Source: Candidatus Scatomorpha stercoravium
GTDB taxonomy: Bacteria > Bacillota > Clostridia > Oscillospirales > Oscillospiraceae
DNA: 7,041 nt
Reading direction: 5' to 3'
Assembly: GCA_018716005.1 (NCBI GenBank)
Contig: DVKN01000031.1
Location: 1-7,041, forward strand
The position numbers and the translations under genes are program-made. Each line of letters begins with the position of its first letter. Position 1 is the stretch's first letter. A model generated the notes under the pieces. That model was not told where the DNA came from. It worked only from the letters and a program-made list of their open reading frames with translations, and searched no databases. This document shows positions 1 through 4,214 of this stretch, in pieces.

Positions 1-18
1 CTCCGCTGCGCGAGAAGT

Positions 19-49
19 ATTCCCGGCGAGGCAAAGCCCCGCCGGGAAT
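19..49. repeat. Perfect-arm hairpin, intergenic
   Basis: ATTCCCGGCG (19-28) pairs fully with CGCCGGGAAT (40-49). Inside, GGC (30-32) pairs with GCC (36-38) around an AAA loop, leaving one mismatch between the two stems. No T-run follows, so it is not a classic terminator alone. It lies one base before the terminator at 51-80 and may be part of the 3' end of an upstream transcript or of an intergenic repeat. Which of these applies cannot be told from this window. Confidence 0.6.
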
Positions 50-50
50 C

Positions 51-80
51 GGCAAATTCGGCACGAATTTGCCTTTATTT
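51..80 (+). terminator. Intrinsic terminator of an upstream gene outside the window
   Basis: GGCAAATTCG (51-60) and CGAATTTGCC (64-73) form a perfect 10-bp stem with a GCA loop, followed directly by TTTATTT (74-80). The T-rich side is on the + strand, so it would end a transcript entering from the left edge. The gene it serves is not visible. Confidence 0.6.
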
Positions 81-156
81 GAATTCGATGCTATTTGTTT
101 CGCCGCTGAGGCGGCGAAATTCTGCGAAGCCGTCCTCGTCGCCGCGGAGCGGCGAC
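81..156. repeat. Pair of related GC-rich hairpins (REP/BIME-like)
   Basis: Two palindromes share the core TCGCCGC / GCGGCGA around a short loop containing GAG or GGA. The first is TTTCGCCGC-TGAG-GCGGCGAAA (98-119), the second GTCGCCGC-GGA-GCGGCGAC (138-156), about 40 bp apart. GAATT (81-85) and AATTC (118-122) could form an alternative outer arm to the first. Neither has a T-run, and no credible coding frame crosses them: a 64-codon frame at 79-273 has low-complexity composition and no ribosome site. The look is that of an interspersed intergenic repeat, but copy number in the genome cannot be seen here. Confidence 0.45.
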
Positions 157-159
157 ATT

Positions 160-189
160 GGACGTGGGTGCGAGACGGACGTGGGTGCG
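160..189. repeat. 13-bp direct repeat, 17-bp period
   Basis: GGACGTGGGTGCG occurs at 160-172 and again at 177-189, separated by AGAC. It lies about 80-110 bp upstream of the likely -10 box of the first nitroreductase gene. It could be a tandem regulator site or the remnant of a short tandem duplication; nothing decides between these. Confidence 0.5.
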
Positions 190-195
190 GGCCTC

Positions 196-211
196 GCCGG
201 CTTTGGCCGGC
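196..211. repeat. GCCGGC inverted repeat
   Basis: GCCGGC (196-201) is repeated at 206-211 around TTTG, giving a 6-bp hairpin. It is the last in a run of five hairpins covering 19-211. The remaining DNA to about 260 is G- and T-rich with no other structure that I can support. Confidence 0.4.
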
Positions 212-267
212 ATTGGCTGGCGGGGTGGTGCAAGGGTAGGCTTGGGCTTTTCTTTTTTTGGTGGGTG

Positions 268-300
268 TGGTAGAATACCTTATAAATATAATTGGAGGTG
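268..300 (+). promoter_or_regulatory. Extended -10 promoter and RBS of first nitroreductase
   Basis: TGGTAGAAT (268-276) fits an extended -10 element (TGn plus TAGAAT). No good -35 box sits 17 bp upstream; the sequence there is T-rich, which fits a promoter relying on the extended -10. GGAGGTG (294-300) is a strong ribosome site five bases before the ATG at 306 and decides that start. Confidence 0.45.
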
Positions 301-305
301 CTGGT

Positions 306-818
306 ATGGATTTCACTGAACTCGTGCGGCGGCGTTATGCCTGCAAGAAGTTTGACGGCCGGGCTGTCGGCCCGGAGCAGCTGGGGGCTATTCTGGAGGC
401 CGGGAGGCTTGCGCCTACTGCTAAGAATTTGCAGGAGCAGCGCGTATATGTCGCGCAGAGCCCCGAGGCCCTCGCCAAGATTGACGCCCTTACCCCCTGC
501 CGCTACGGCGCGGCGACCGTCCTTGTCGTGGCCTACGACACGACGGAGGTCTACACCTACCCCGGCGAGAAGTATTCCTCCGGCGTCGAGGACGCGGCGA
601 TAGTCGCGACGCACATGATGCTCGCCGCCGCGGCCCAGGGCGTGGACAGCTGCTGGCTCAACCGCTTCGACCCCGACAAGGCCGCCGAGGCCTTCGGCCT
701 GCCCAAAAACGAGGCCGTCGTCATGATGCTCGACCTCGGCTACGCCGCCGAAGGCGCGGGCCCGCTGCCCAATCACTCGCTCCGCAAGCCCCTCGAGGAG
801 ACCGTCCGCCTCCTTTAA
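306..818 (+). CDS. Nitroreductase family protein (FMN oxidoreductase)
   Basis: A 170-aa protein of the nitroreductase (PF00881) fold: cytoplasmic, usually homodimeric FMN enzymes that use NAD(P)H to reduce nitro compounds, quinones or other substrates. Seen: an N-terminal FMN-phosphate motif RRRYACKKFD (8-17), the APTAKNLQEQR segment (36-46) matching the usual APSxxNxQ flavin contact, and a C-terminal helix GVEDAAIVATHMMLAAA with GVDSCWLNRF (93-121), typical of the dimer and flavin face. Compared with E. coli NfsB (RHSTK), the phosphate motif reads RYACK, so the usual Ser is Ala. At 170 residues it is at the short end of the family. The ATG at 306 is chosen for its GGAGGTG site; an in-frame upstream start at 258 has none and lies before the promoter. 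Codons in roughly the first 50 positions are richer in T-ending forms than the rest. The substrate is not predictable. Transcription probably ends at 922-959. Confidence 0.9.
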   Translation: MDFTELVRRRYACKKFDGRAVGPEQLGAILEAGRLAPTAKNLQEQRVYVAQSPEALAKIDALTPCRYGAATVLVVAYDTTEVYTYPGEKYSSGVEDAAIVATHMMLAAAAQGVDSCWLNRFDPDKAAEAFGLPKNEAVVMMLDLGYAAEGAGPLPNHSLRKPLEETVRLL

Positions 819-831
819 GCCGCCGGAGTGC

Positions 832-882
832 AAAAATTTTTTTGGTTAGGTACTTTAAATCTGCCGCAATGTATGCTATACT
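832..882 (+). promoter_or_regulatory. Promoter with UP-like A/T tract, no obvious gene
   Basis: TTTAAA (854-859) and an extended -10 TGCTATACT (874-882) are separated by exactly 17 bp between the hexamers. An AAAAATTTTTTT tract (832-843) sits where an UP element would be. A start near 889 is expected. The promoter is followed only about 35 bp later by the terminator stem at 922, so it appears to serve either a very short RNA or an attenuated leader for the downstream operon. The A/T tract could instead be a weak 3' signal of the nitroreductase gene. Confidence 0.5.
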
Positions 883-900
883 ATCAGCATAGTACTGATA
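872..900. promoter_or_regulatory. Overlapping palindromes, candidate operator
   Basis: TATGCT (872-877) N8 AGCATA (886-891) overlaps the -10 box, and TATCAG (882-887) N7 CTGATA (895-900) overlaps the expected start site. The positions suit a repressor that blocks the promoter at 854-882, but no cognate regulator is evident. They differ from the TGACACCGTGTCA operators downstream. Confidence 0.35.
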
Positions 901-960
901 TTACCCGATTCTCCATATACCTCGCCCGGCGGGATAATTCCCGTCGGGCGAAACTTTTTC
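889..960 (+). ncRNA. Putative ~70-nt RNA from promoter to terminator
   Basis: This is the stretch expected to be transcribed from the promoter at 854-882 and stopped by the terminator at 922-959. It has no ATG or convincing ribosome site, so it would be a non-coding RNA or an aborted leader. Its 3' half is the terminator hairpin. No known RNA family is recognised. This entry rests wholly on the promoter and terminator calls. Confidence 0.25.
922..959 (+). terminator. Strong intrinsic terminator
   Basis: A 13-bp stem pairs 922-934 (starting TCGCCCGG) with 939-951 (ending CGGGCGA), with one G-T pair and a TAAT loop. CTTTTT follows at 954-959 after three A residues. It separates the first nitroreductase gene from the flavodoxin operon and also closes the short unit starting at about 889. 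Confidence 0.75.
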
Positions 961-972
961 CCCCGCAGGGTG

Positions 973-1001
973 TTGACACCGTGTCAGTTTGGTGGTATAT
1001 T
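973..1001 (+). promoter_or_regulatory. Near-consensus promoter of the flavodoxin-DUF362 operon
   Basis: TTGACA (973-978), 17 bp, TATATT (996-1001), with an extended TGG just before the -10 box. Such a strong core promoter would normally be highly active, so control by a repressor is expected; two identical palindromes cover it. Transcription should start near 1008, giving a leader of about 47 nt. Confidence 0.85.
974..986. promoter_or_regulatory. Operator copy 1, TGACACCGTGTCA
   Basis: A perfect palindrome with a single central base (980). It overlaps five bases of the -35 box and runs into the spacer, so a bound protein would block RNA polymerase. The size and dyad symmetry fit a TetR-family dimer, and a TetR gene lies downstream at 2504. 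That pairing is inferred from position. Confidence 0.75.
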
Positions 1002-1006
1002 GTCTG

Positions 1007-1025
1007 TGCTGACACCGTGTCAGCA
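1007..1025. promoter_or_regulatory. Operator copy 2, 19-bp palindrome over the start site
   Basis: TGCTGACACCGTGTCAGCA is a perfect 19-bp palindrome centred on 1016. Its inner 13 bp are identical to the copy at 974-986, and the centres are 36 bp apart. It covers the expected transcription start (about 1008). Two sites bracketing one promoter suggest tight or cooperative repression. Confidence 0.75.
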
Positions 1026-1054
1026 ATATGGCTTACTTTTGGAGTGTGATACCT

Positions 1055-1525
1055 ATGAGCAGATATCTGACCGTCTTCTTCTCCGCCGGCGGGACGACCG
1101 CCCGCGCGGCGAGGGCCGTGGCCGGCGCGGTGGACGCCGACCTCTTCGAGATACGGCCCGCCGTATCCTACACCGCCGCCGACCTCAACTGGAACAACCC
1201 CGCGAGCCGCACGAGCGTTGAGATGAACGACGAGGCCTGCCGCCCTGAGCTTGCGAGCGCCGAGGTGCCCGACCTCACGGAGTACGACGCCGTCTTTGTC
1301 GGCTTCCCCATCTGGTGGTACGTCGAGCCGCGCATAGTGGACAGCTTCCTCGACCGCTGCTCTCTCGAGGGCGTGAAGCTCATCCCCTTCGCCACGAGCG
1401 GCGGCAGCGGCATATCCCAGGCCGAGAGCCGCCTGCGCGCTCTCTATCCGCAGGCGGACTGGCGCGGCGGCAGGCTCATAAAGCGCGGCGGCGAGGCCGC
1501 CTGGGCCGCGGAAGCGGTAAAGTAA
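1055..1525 (+). CDS. Flavodoxin (Flavodoxin_4-like)
   Basis: A 156-aa protein of the flavodoxin fold, expected to bind FMN and carry electrons in the cytoplasm. Seen: beta1 and phosphate loop YLTVFFSAGGTTARAAR (4-20), where SAGGTT replaces the usual S-x-T-G-x-T; the EIRPAVSYTAADLNWNN stretch (32-48) and MNDEACRP (57-64), typical of the clostridial flavodoxin subfamily; FVGFPIWWYVEPRI (81-94) with aromatics that could stack on the flavin; and PFATSGGSGIS (111-121), the third FMN loop. The length is normal. The start at 1055 follows GGAG (1041-1044) at suitable spacing; an in-frame ATG at 1028 is rejected because it is only about 20 nt from the transcription start and has no ribosome site. It is the first gene of an operon with the DUF362 gene, 21 bp downstream, and is probably repressed through the two palindromes upstream. 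Its redox partners are unknown. Confidence 0.9.
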   Translation: MSRYLTVFFSAGGTTARAARAVAGAVDADLFEIRPAVSYTAADLNWNNPASRTSVEMNDEACRPELASAEVPDLTEYDAVFVGFPIWWYVEPRIVDSFLDRCSLEGVKLIPFATSGGSGISQAESRLRALYPQADWRGGRLIKRGGEAAWAAEAVK

Positions 1526-1546
1526 AATATTATGGAGGCAGCGAAG

Positions 1547-2437
1547 ATGAAATCCAAGGTCTATTTCACCCGTGAAATCACCCCCGAAAAGGTGCAGGAG
1601 GCGTATCACAAGCTCGGCGTCTCCCTCCCCGGCAAAGTCGCCGTAAAGCTCCACTCCGGCGAGCAGGGCAACCAGAACTACATCACCCCCGAGTTCTGGA
1701 AGCCGATGATAGACGAGATAGGCGGCACGGTCTGCGAGACGAACACGGCCTACGGCGACGCCGCCGGCGGCGTGCGCGACCACACGGGCACCCACCTCAA
1801 GCTCATAGAGGAGCACGGCTGGAACAAATACTTTGCCGTCGACCTCATGGACGCCGAGGGCCCCGACCACGTCTGGCCCATCCCGGACGGCCGCGTGCTC
1901 AAGGAGAACCACGTGCCCAGCCACATCACGAACTACGACTCCATGCTCGTCCTCGCGCACTTCAAGGGCCACCCCATGGGCGGCTACGGCGGCGCTCTCA
2001 AGCAGCTCGCGATTGGCTGCGCCAGCGCGAAGGGCAAGGCGCTCATCCACTCTGCCGGCCTCACCGACGACCGCTTCGAGTGCTGGGAGAAGCACGCCGA
2101 CAAGACCGCCTTCCCCGAGGCCATGGCCGACGCCGCGAGCAGCATTTACCGGCACTTCGAGGGCCGGATAGCCTTCGTCAACGTCATGAAGAACCTCTCT
2201 GTCGACTGCGACTGCTGCGTCGTGGCCGAGGACCCCTGCATGGCCGACATCGGCATCCTCTCCTCCCTCGACCCCGTGGCGCTCGACCGCGCCTGCATGG
2301 ACCTCGTCATGAGCTCCGGCGACCCGGGCCGGGAGCACTTCATGGAGCGCGTGAACTCCCGCAACGGCATGCACACGATGGAGGCCGCCGCCGCGCTCGG
2401 CATGGGCAGCCTCGAGTACGAGCTCATAGAGTTCTGA
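1547..2437 (+). CDS. DUF362 domain-containing protein
   Basis: A 296-aa protein matching the DUF362 family, which is common in anaerobes and often linked to iron-sulfur chemistry; its reaction is unknown. Seen: KVAVKLHSGEQGNQNYI (30-46), near the N-terminus as in the family; a conserved core HFKGHPMGGYGGALKQL (138-154) followed by AIGCASAKGK; and a cysteine cluster CDCC at 221-224 with further Cys at 231 and 250, placed in the segment NVMKNLSVDCDCC. There is no CxxCxxC ferredoxin module, unlike many longer family members. No signal peptide or membrane segment is seen. The ATG at 1547 is chosen because GGAGG (1534-1538) lies eight bases before it; the in-frame ATG at 1532 would put that ribosome site inside the gene. 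It is co-transcribed with the flavodoxin gene, which is a plausible electron donor or acceptor. A metal or cluster bound by the cysteines is an inference. Confidence 0.88.
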   Translation: MKSKVYFTREITPEKVQEAYHKLGVSLPGKVAVKLHSGEQGNQNYITPEFWKPMIDEIGGTVCETNTAYGDAAGGVRDHTGTHLKLIEEHGWNKYFAVDLMDAEGPDHVWPIPDGRVLKENHVPSHITNYDSMLVLAHFKGHPMGGYGGALKQLAIGCASAKGKALIHSAGLTDDRFECWEKHADKTAFPEAMADAASSIYRHFEGRIAFVNVMKNLSVDCDCCVVAEDPCMADIGILSSLDPVALDRACMDLVMSSGDPGREHFMERVNSRNGMHTMEAAAALGMGSLEYELIEF

Positions 2438-2441
2438 GCGC

Positions 2442-2495
2442 TTGACGGCCCCGTCCGGGCGGTGTATAATCGCCCGCAGTAAGCGCGGAAGGAGG
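2442..2495 (+). promoter_or_regulatory. Own promoter and RBS of the TetR gene
   Basis: TTGACG (2442-2447), 17 bp, TATAAT (2465-2470), then AAGGAGG (2489-2495) eight bases before the ATG at 2504. The promoter starts within five bases of the DUF362 stop. Two palindromes lie in it: GACGG-CC-CCGTC (2444-2455) over the -35 box and CGGGCG-N9-CGCCCG (2456-2476) around the -10 box. The palindrome TGACACCGTGTCA is absent. No terminator separates DUF362 from this gene, so some readthrough is likely. Confidence 0.8.
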
Positions 2496-2503
2496 CGGCC
2501 AAT

Positions 2504-3127
2504 ATGCCTGCGTGCTCTGAGGAGCTCTCGCGAGCCAGGCGCGAGGAGATAATCAACGCCTGCGCGGAGCTCTACCGGACGATGAGCTTCAAGGAAGTCA
2601 CGATAAAAGAGATAGGGCGGCGCACGTCCTTTACGCGCACGTCCATATATAACTATTTCCAGACCCGCGAGGAGATTTTCCTCGCCCTGTTCCGGCGCGA
2701 GTACGAGCTCTGGACGGAGGACATCGCGGCCATAGAGCGCGGGCACGAGACGCTCAGCGAGGAGGAGTTTGCCGACGCCCTCGCCCGCACGCTGACGCCG
2801 CGGGGGATGCTGCTCAAGCTCATGAGCATGAACCTCTACGACATGGAGGAAAGCAGCTCCCTCGAGGCCCTCGTCGAGTTCAAGCGCAGCTACGCAAGGA
2901 TGCTCGAGACGCTCTCGCGCTGCGCCGCGAAGTTCTTCCCCCGCCTCGGCGAGGAGGGCGTGCGGGAGTTCGTCTACGGCTTCATCCCCTTCCTCTTCGG
3001 CGTCTACCCCTACACCTCGCTGACGGGCAAGCAGCGCGCCGCAATGGAGGCCGCAGGGATCCCCGACCCGGGCTTCGGCGTATACGAGCTCACCCGGCCC
3101 GTCATACTGAAGCTGCTCGCGCCCTGA
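2504..3127 (+). CDS. TetR/AcrR family transcriptional regulator
   Basis: A 207-aa protein with the usual two-part TetR layout. The N-terminal DNA-binding domain spans about 10-62; the helix-turn-helix TIKEIGRRTSFTRTSIYNYF (33-52) and the following QTREEIFLALF are highly typical. The remaining ~145 residues are an alpha-helical ligand-binding and dimer domain that cannot be assigned to a ligand. Family members act as dimeric repressors on palindromic sites and let go when a small molecule binds. The best candidate target is the pair of TGACACCGTGTCA sites at the flavodoxin promoter. The gene has its own strong promoter, and its control region lacks that exact site, so self-control by the same motif is doubtful. 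It ends at a strong terminator. Family assignment is firm; target and inducer are inferred. Confidence 0.92.
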   Translation: MPACSEELSRARREEIINACAELYRTMSFKEVTIKEIGRRTSFTRTSIYNYFQTREEIFLALFRREYELWTEDIAAIERGHETLSEEEFADALARTLTPRGMLLKLMSMNLYDMEESSSLEALVEFKRSYARMLETLSRCAAKFFPRLGEEGVREFVYGFIPFLFGVYPYTSLTGKQRAAMEAAGIPDPGFGVYELTRPVILKLLAP

Positions 3128-3155
3128 GAGCGCGCATATTCCCTAAGAACGCGGC

Positions 3156-3191
3156 CTGCCGCCCGGCTTATTTGCCGGGCGGCAGCTTTTT
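3156..3191 (+). terminator. Intrinsic terminator after the TetR gene
   Basis: A perfect 12-bp stem, CTGCCGCCCGGC (3156-3167) with GCCGGGCGGCAG (3174-3185), loop TTATTT, followed by CTTTTTG. The T-run is on the + strand. The convergent nitroreductase gene ends at 3214 on the other strand; the same hairpin could slow that transcript but lacks a T-run in that direction. Confidence 0.85.
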
Positions 3192-3213
3192 GCGTTATGC
3201 GGTTCCGGGCGCT

Positions 3214-3735
3214 TCAGCGGACTATCTTCACGTAGCCGTCCCTGCGCTTCGCGGGCGCGGGCGCGTCCCCGTCGGCGTAGCCGAGGATGCAGTTGCCGAC
3301 GCCTATCCAGTCGCCCTCGACGCCCCACTTCTTCAGAAGCTCGCGGCCCTCGGGGAGCTCGAAGGTCTCGTGCGCGCGGTTAATCCAGCAGGAGCCGAGC
3401 CCTATGGCGTGGGCGGCGTTCATCATGTTGCCGAGCACGAGCGAGGCGTCCTGGACGCCGTTGCGGTTCCCCGCCTCGGCGAATACGACGACCACGGTCG
3501 GCGCGCCGTAGAAGGGGTCGGACTTCGTGCCCATGATTTCGGCGTTGAGGGCGCTCAGGCGCGCTATGTCGCCCGCGTCCTGCACGGCCACGATGAGGGG
3601 GCTCTGCCTGCCCTGGGCCGTGGGGGCGTAGGTCCCGGCCTTGAGCACGGCGTCGAGCTCCTCGGGCTTAATCTGCTCGCTCTTATACTTCCTCACGCTG
3701 CGGCGCGTGAGCAGGTTCTCGTAGGCTTCGTTCAT
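3214..3735 (-). CDS. Nitroreductase family protein
   Basis: A 173-aa FMN-dependent nitroreductase-fold enzyme, expected to be cytoplasmic and dimeric. Seen: the classic FMN-phosphate motif RRSVRKY (11-17); APTAQGRQSP (37-46) for the flavin-contacting loop; GVQDASLVLGNMMNAAHAIGLG (93-114) and SCWINR (115-120); and GVGNCILGYADG (145-156), the usual C-terminal strand and turn. Unlike the other nitroreductase here it keeps the standard RRSVRK residues, so the two are different subtypes and not a recent duplication. AGGAGG (3742-3747) lies six bases before the ATG. It is divergent from the S24-like gene and convergent with the TetR gene. Family proteins of this size often have unknown substrates. 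Confidence 0.92.
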   Translation of the reverse strand: MNEAYENLLTRRSVRKYKSEQIKPEELDAVLKAGTYAPTAQGRQSPLIVAVQDAGDIARLSALNAEIMGTKSDPFYGAPTVVVVFAEAGNRNGVQDASLVLGNMMNAAHAIGLGSCWINRAHETFELPEGRELLKKWGVEGDWIGVGNCILGYADGDAPAPAKRRDGYVKIVR

Positions 3736-3765
3736 ATGGCGCCTCCTAAAAAAGATTCTGCTTAT

Positions 3766-3794
3766 ATTTTACTCCCCCGCCGGCGCGTTTGCAA
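3766..3794 (-). promoter_or_regulatory. Promoter of the second nitroreductase
   Basis: Read on the minus strand: TTGCAA (3789-3794), 17 bp, TAAAAT (3766-3771). Its -35 box is three bases from the -35 box of the opposite promoter at 3798, so two polymerases could hardly bind together. Confidence 0.6.
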
Positions 3795-3813
3795 GCCTTG
3801 ACAGCGCGGCGGG
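3776..3813. promoter_or_regulatory. Imperfect inverted repeat across the divergent promoters
   Basis: CCCGCCGGCGC (3776-3786) and GCGCGGCGGG (3804-3813) are inverted copies with one base missing, placed symmetrically around the two -35 boxes. A regulator bound there could act on both genes. In GC-rich DNA such pairs also arise by chance, so this is only a candidate. Confidence 0.3.
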
Positions 3814-3840
3814 CGCGGTGTATCATCGTCCGGGGAGGTG
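3798..3840 (+). promoter_or_regulatory. Promoter and RBS of the S24-like gene
   Basis: TTGACA (3798-3803), 17 bp, TATCAT (3821-3826), then GGAGGTG (3834-3840) six bases before the ATG at 3847. Transcription from about 3832 would give a very short leader that begins nearly at the ribosome site. Confidence 0.7.
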
Positions 3841-3846
3841 TCCCGC

Positions 3847-4185
3847 ATGGAAAAATATACGTACACCGACCGCGCCGGGCGTCCCCGGGCGGACTTCGCC
3901 GTCCGCGTCACCGGAGACGAGTGCGAGCCCTATATCGGCCGCGGCGGCCGCGCCTTCTTCGAGCGCGGCGCGGAGATACGCGACGGCGACGCCGGGCTCT
4001 TCCTCTCGGGCGGCCGGGCCGTGATACGCCAGTACTGCGAGGACTGGGCCGGGAACGCCTACCTCCTCGCCATAAACCGCCGCCGCAGCGCGCTCGACGA
4101 GTTCATCCCCCGCTCCGAGGGCAGGGCCGTCTGCTGCTTCGGCCGGCTCATCCTCAGCCGCGATATCCCCCTCCCGGAAAGATAA
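3847..4185 (+). CDS. Stand-alone S24/LexA-like domain protein, probably non-catalytic
   Basis: A 112-aa protein resembling the C-terminal half of LexA/phage-repressor S24 proteins, which normally cleave themselves with a Ser-Lys dyad. Seen: FAVRVTGDECEPYI (17-30), aligning with the family's V-x-GDSMEP; FFERGAEIRDGDAGLFLSGG (37-56), with the typical DGD turn; AVIRQYCEDWAGNAYLLAINR (58-78); and CCFGRLILSRDIPLP (96-110). At the nucleophile position Glu 25 stands where Ser is expected, and Arg 61 stands where the general-base Lys is expected, so self-cleavage should not occur. There is no helix-turn-helix and no signal peptide. The start at 3847 is set by GGAGGTG; a GTG at 3838 lies inside that ribosome site. 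It may bind a protein partner or another repressor, but this is open. The alignment was made by eye from family memory. Confidence 0.75.
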   Translation: MEKYTYTDRAGRPRADFAVRVTGDECEPYIGRGGRAFFERGAEIRDGDAGLFLSGGRAVIRQYCEDWAGNAYLLAINRRRSALDEFIPRSEGRAVCCFGRLILSRDIPLPER

Positions 4186-4214
4186 AAAGCTCCCCAATAT
4201 GGGGAGCTTTTCCT
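4184..4214. terminator. Bidirectional terminator between convergent genes
   Basis: AAAAGCTCCCC (4185-4195) and GGGGAGCTTTT (4201-4211) form an 11-bp stem around AATAT. T-runs follow on both strands: TTTTCCTTT on the + strand and TTTTT (complement of 4184-4188) on the other. The stem begins in the stop codon of the S24-like gene and ends four bases before the stop of the ABC gene, so it serves both. Confidence 0.85.

Noticed and set aside
79..273. 64-codon open frame on the plus strand in the left intergenic region
   Set aside because: It reads through three hairpins, has no ribosome site and ends in low-complexity residues.
10..578. 14-bp match GCGAGAAGTATTCC at 10-23 and 565-578
   Set aside because: Flanks do not match; a match of this length is plausible by chance in a 7-kb window, so no duplication is claimed.
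75..833. 252-codon open frame on the minus strand
   Set aside because: Antisense shadow of the first nitroreductase continuing into hairpin-rich DNA.
1028..1054. Upstream ATG for the flavodoxin gene
   Set aside because: It lies about 20 nt after the expected transcription start with no ribosome site; 1055 has one and gives the normal flavodoxin N-terminus.
1532..1546. Upstream ATG for the DUF362 gene
   Set aside because: The GGAGG that serves the 1547 start would lie inside the coding region.
884..2746. 620-codon open frame on the minus strand
   Set aside because: It runs antisense across the flavodoxin, DUF362 and TetR genes, has low-complexity Ala/Gly/Val/His composition and no ribosome site; long antisense frames are expected in GC-rich coding DNA.
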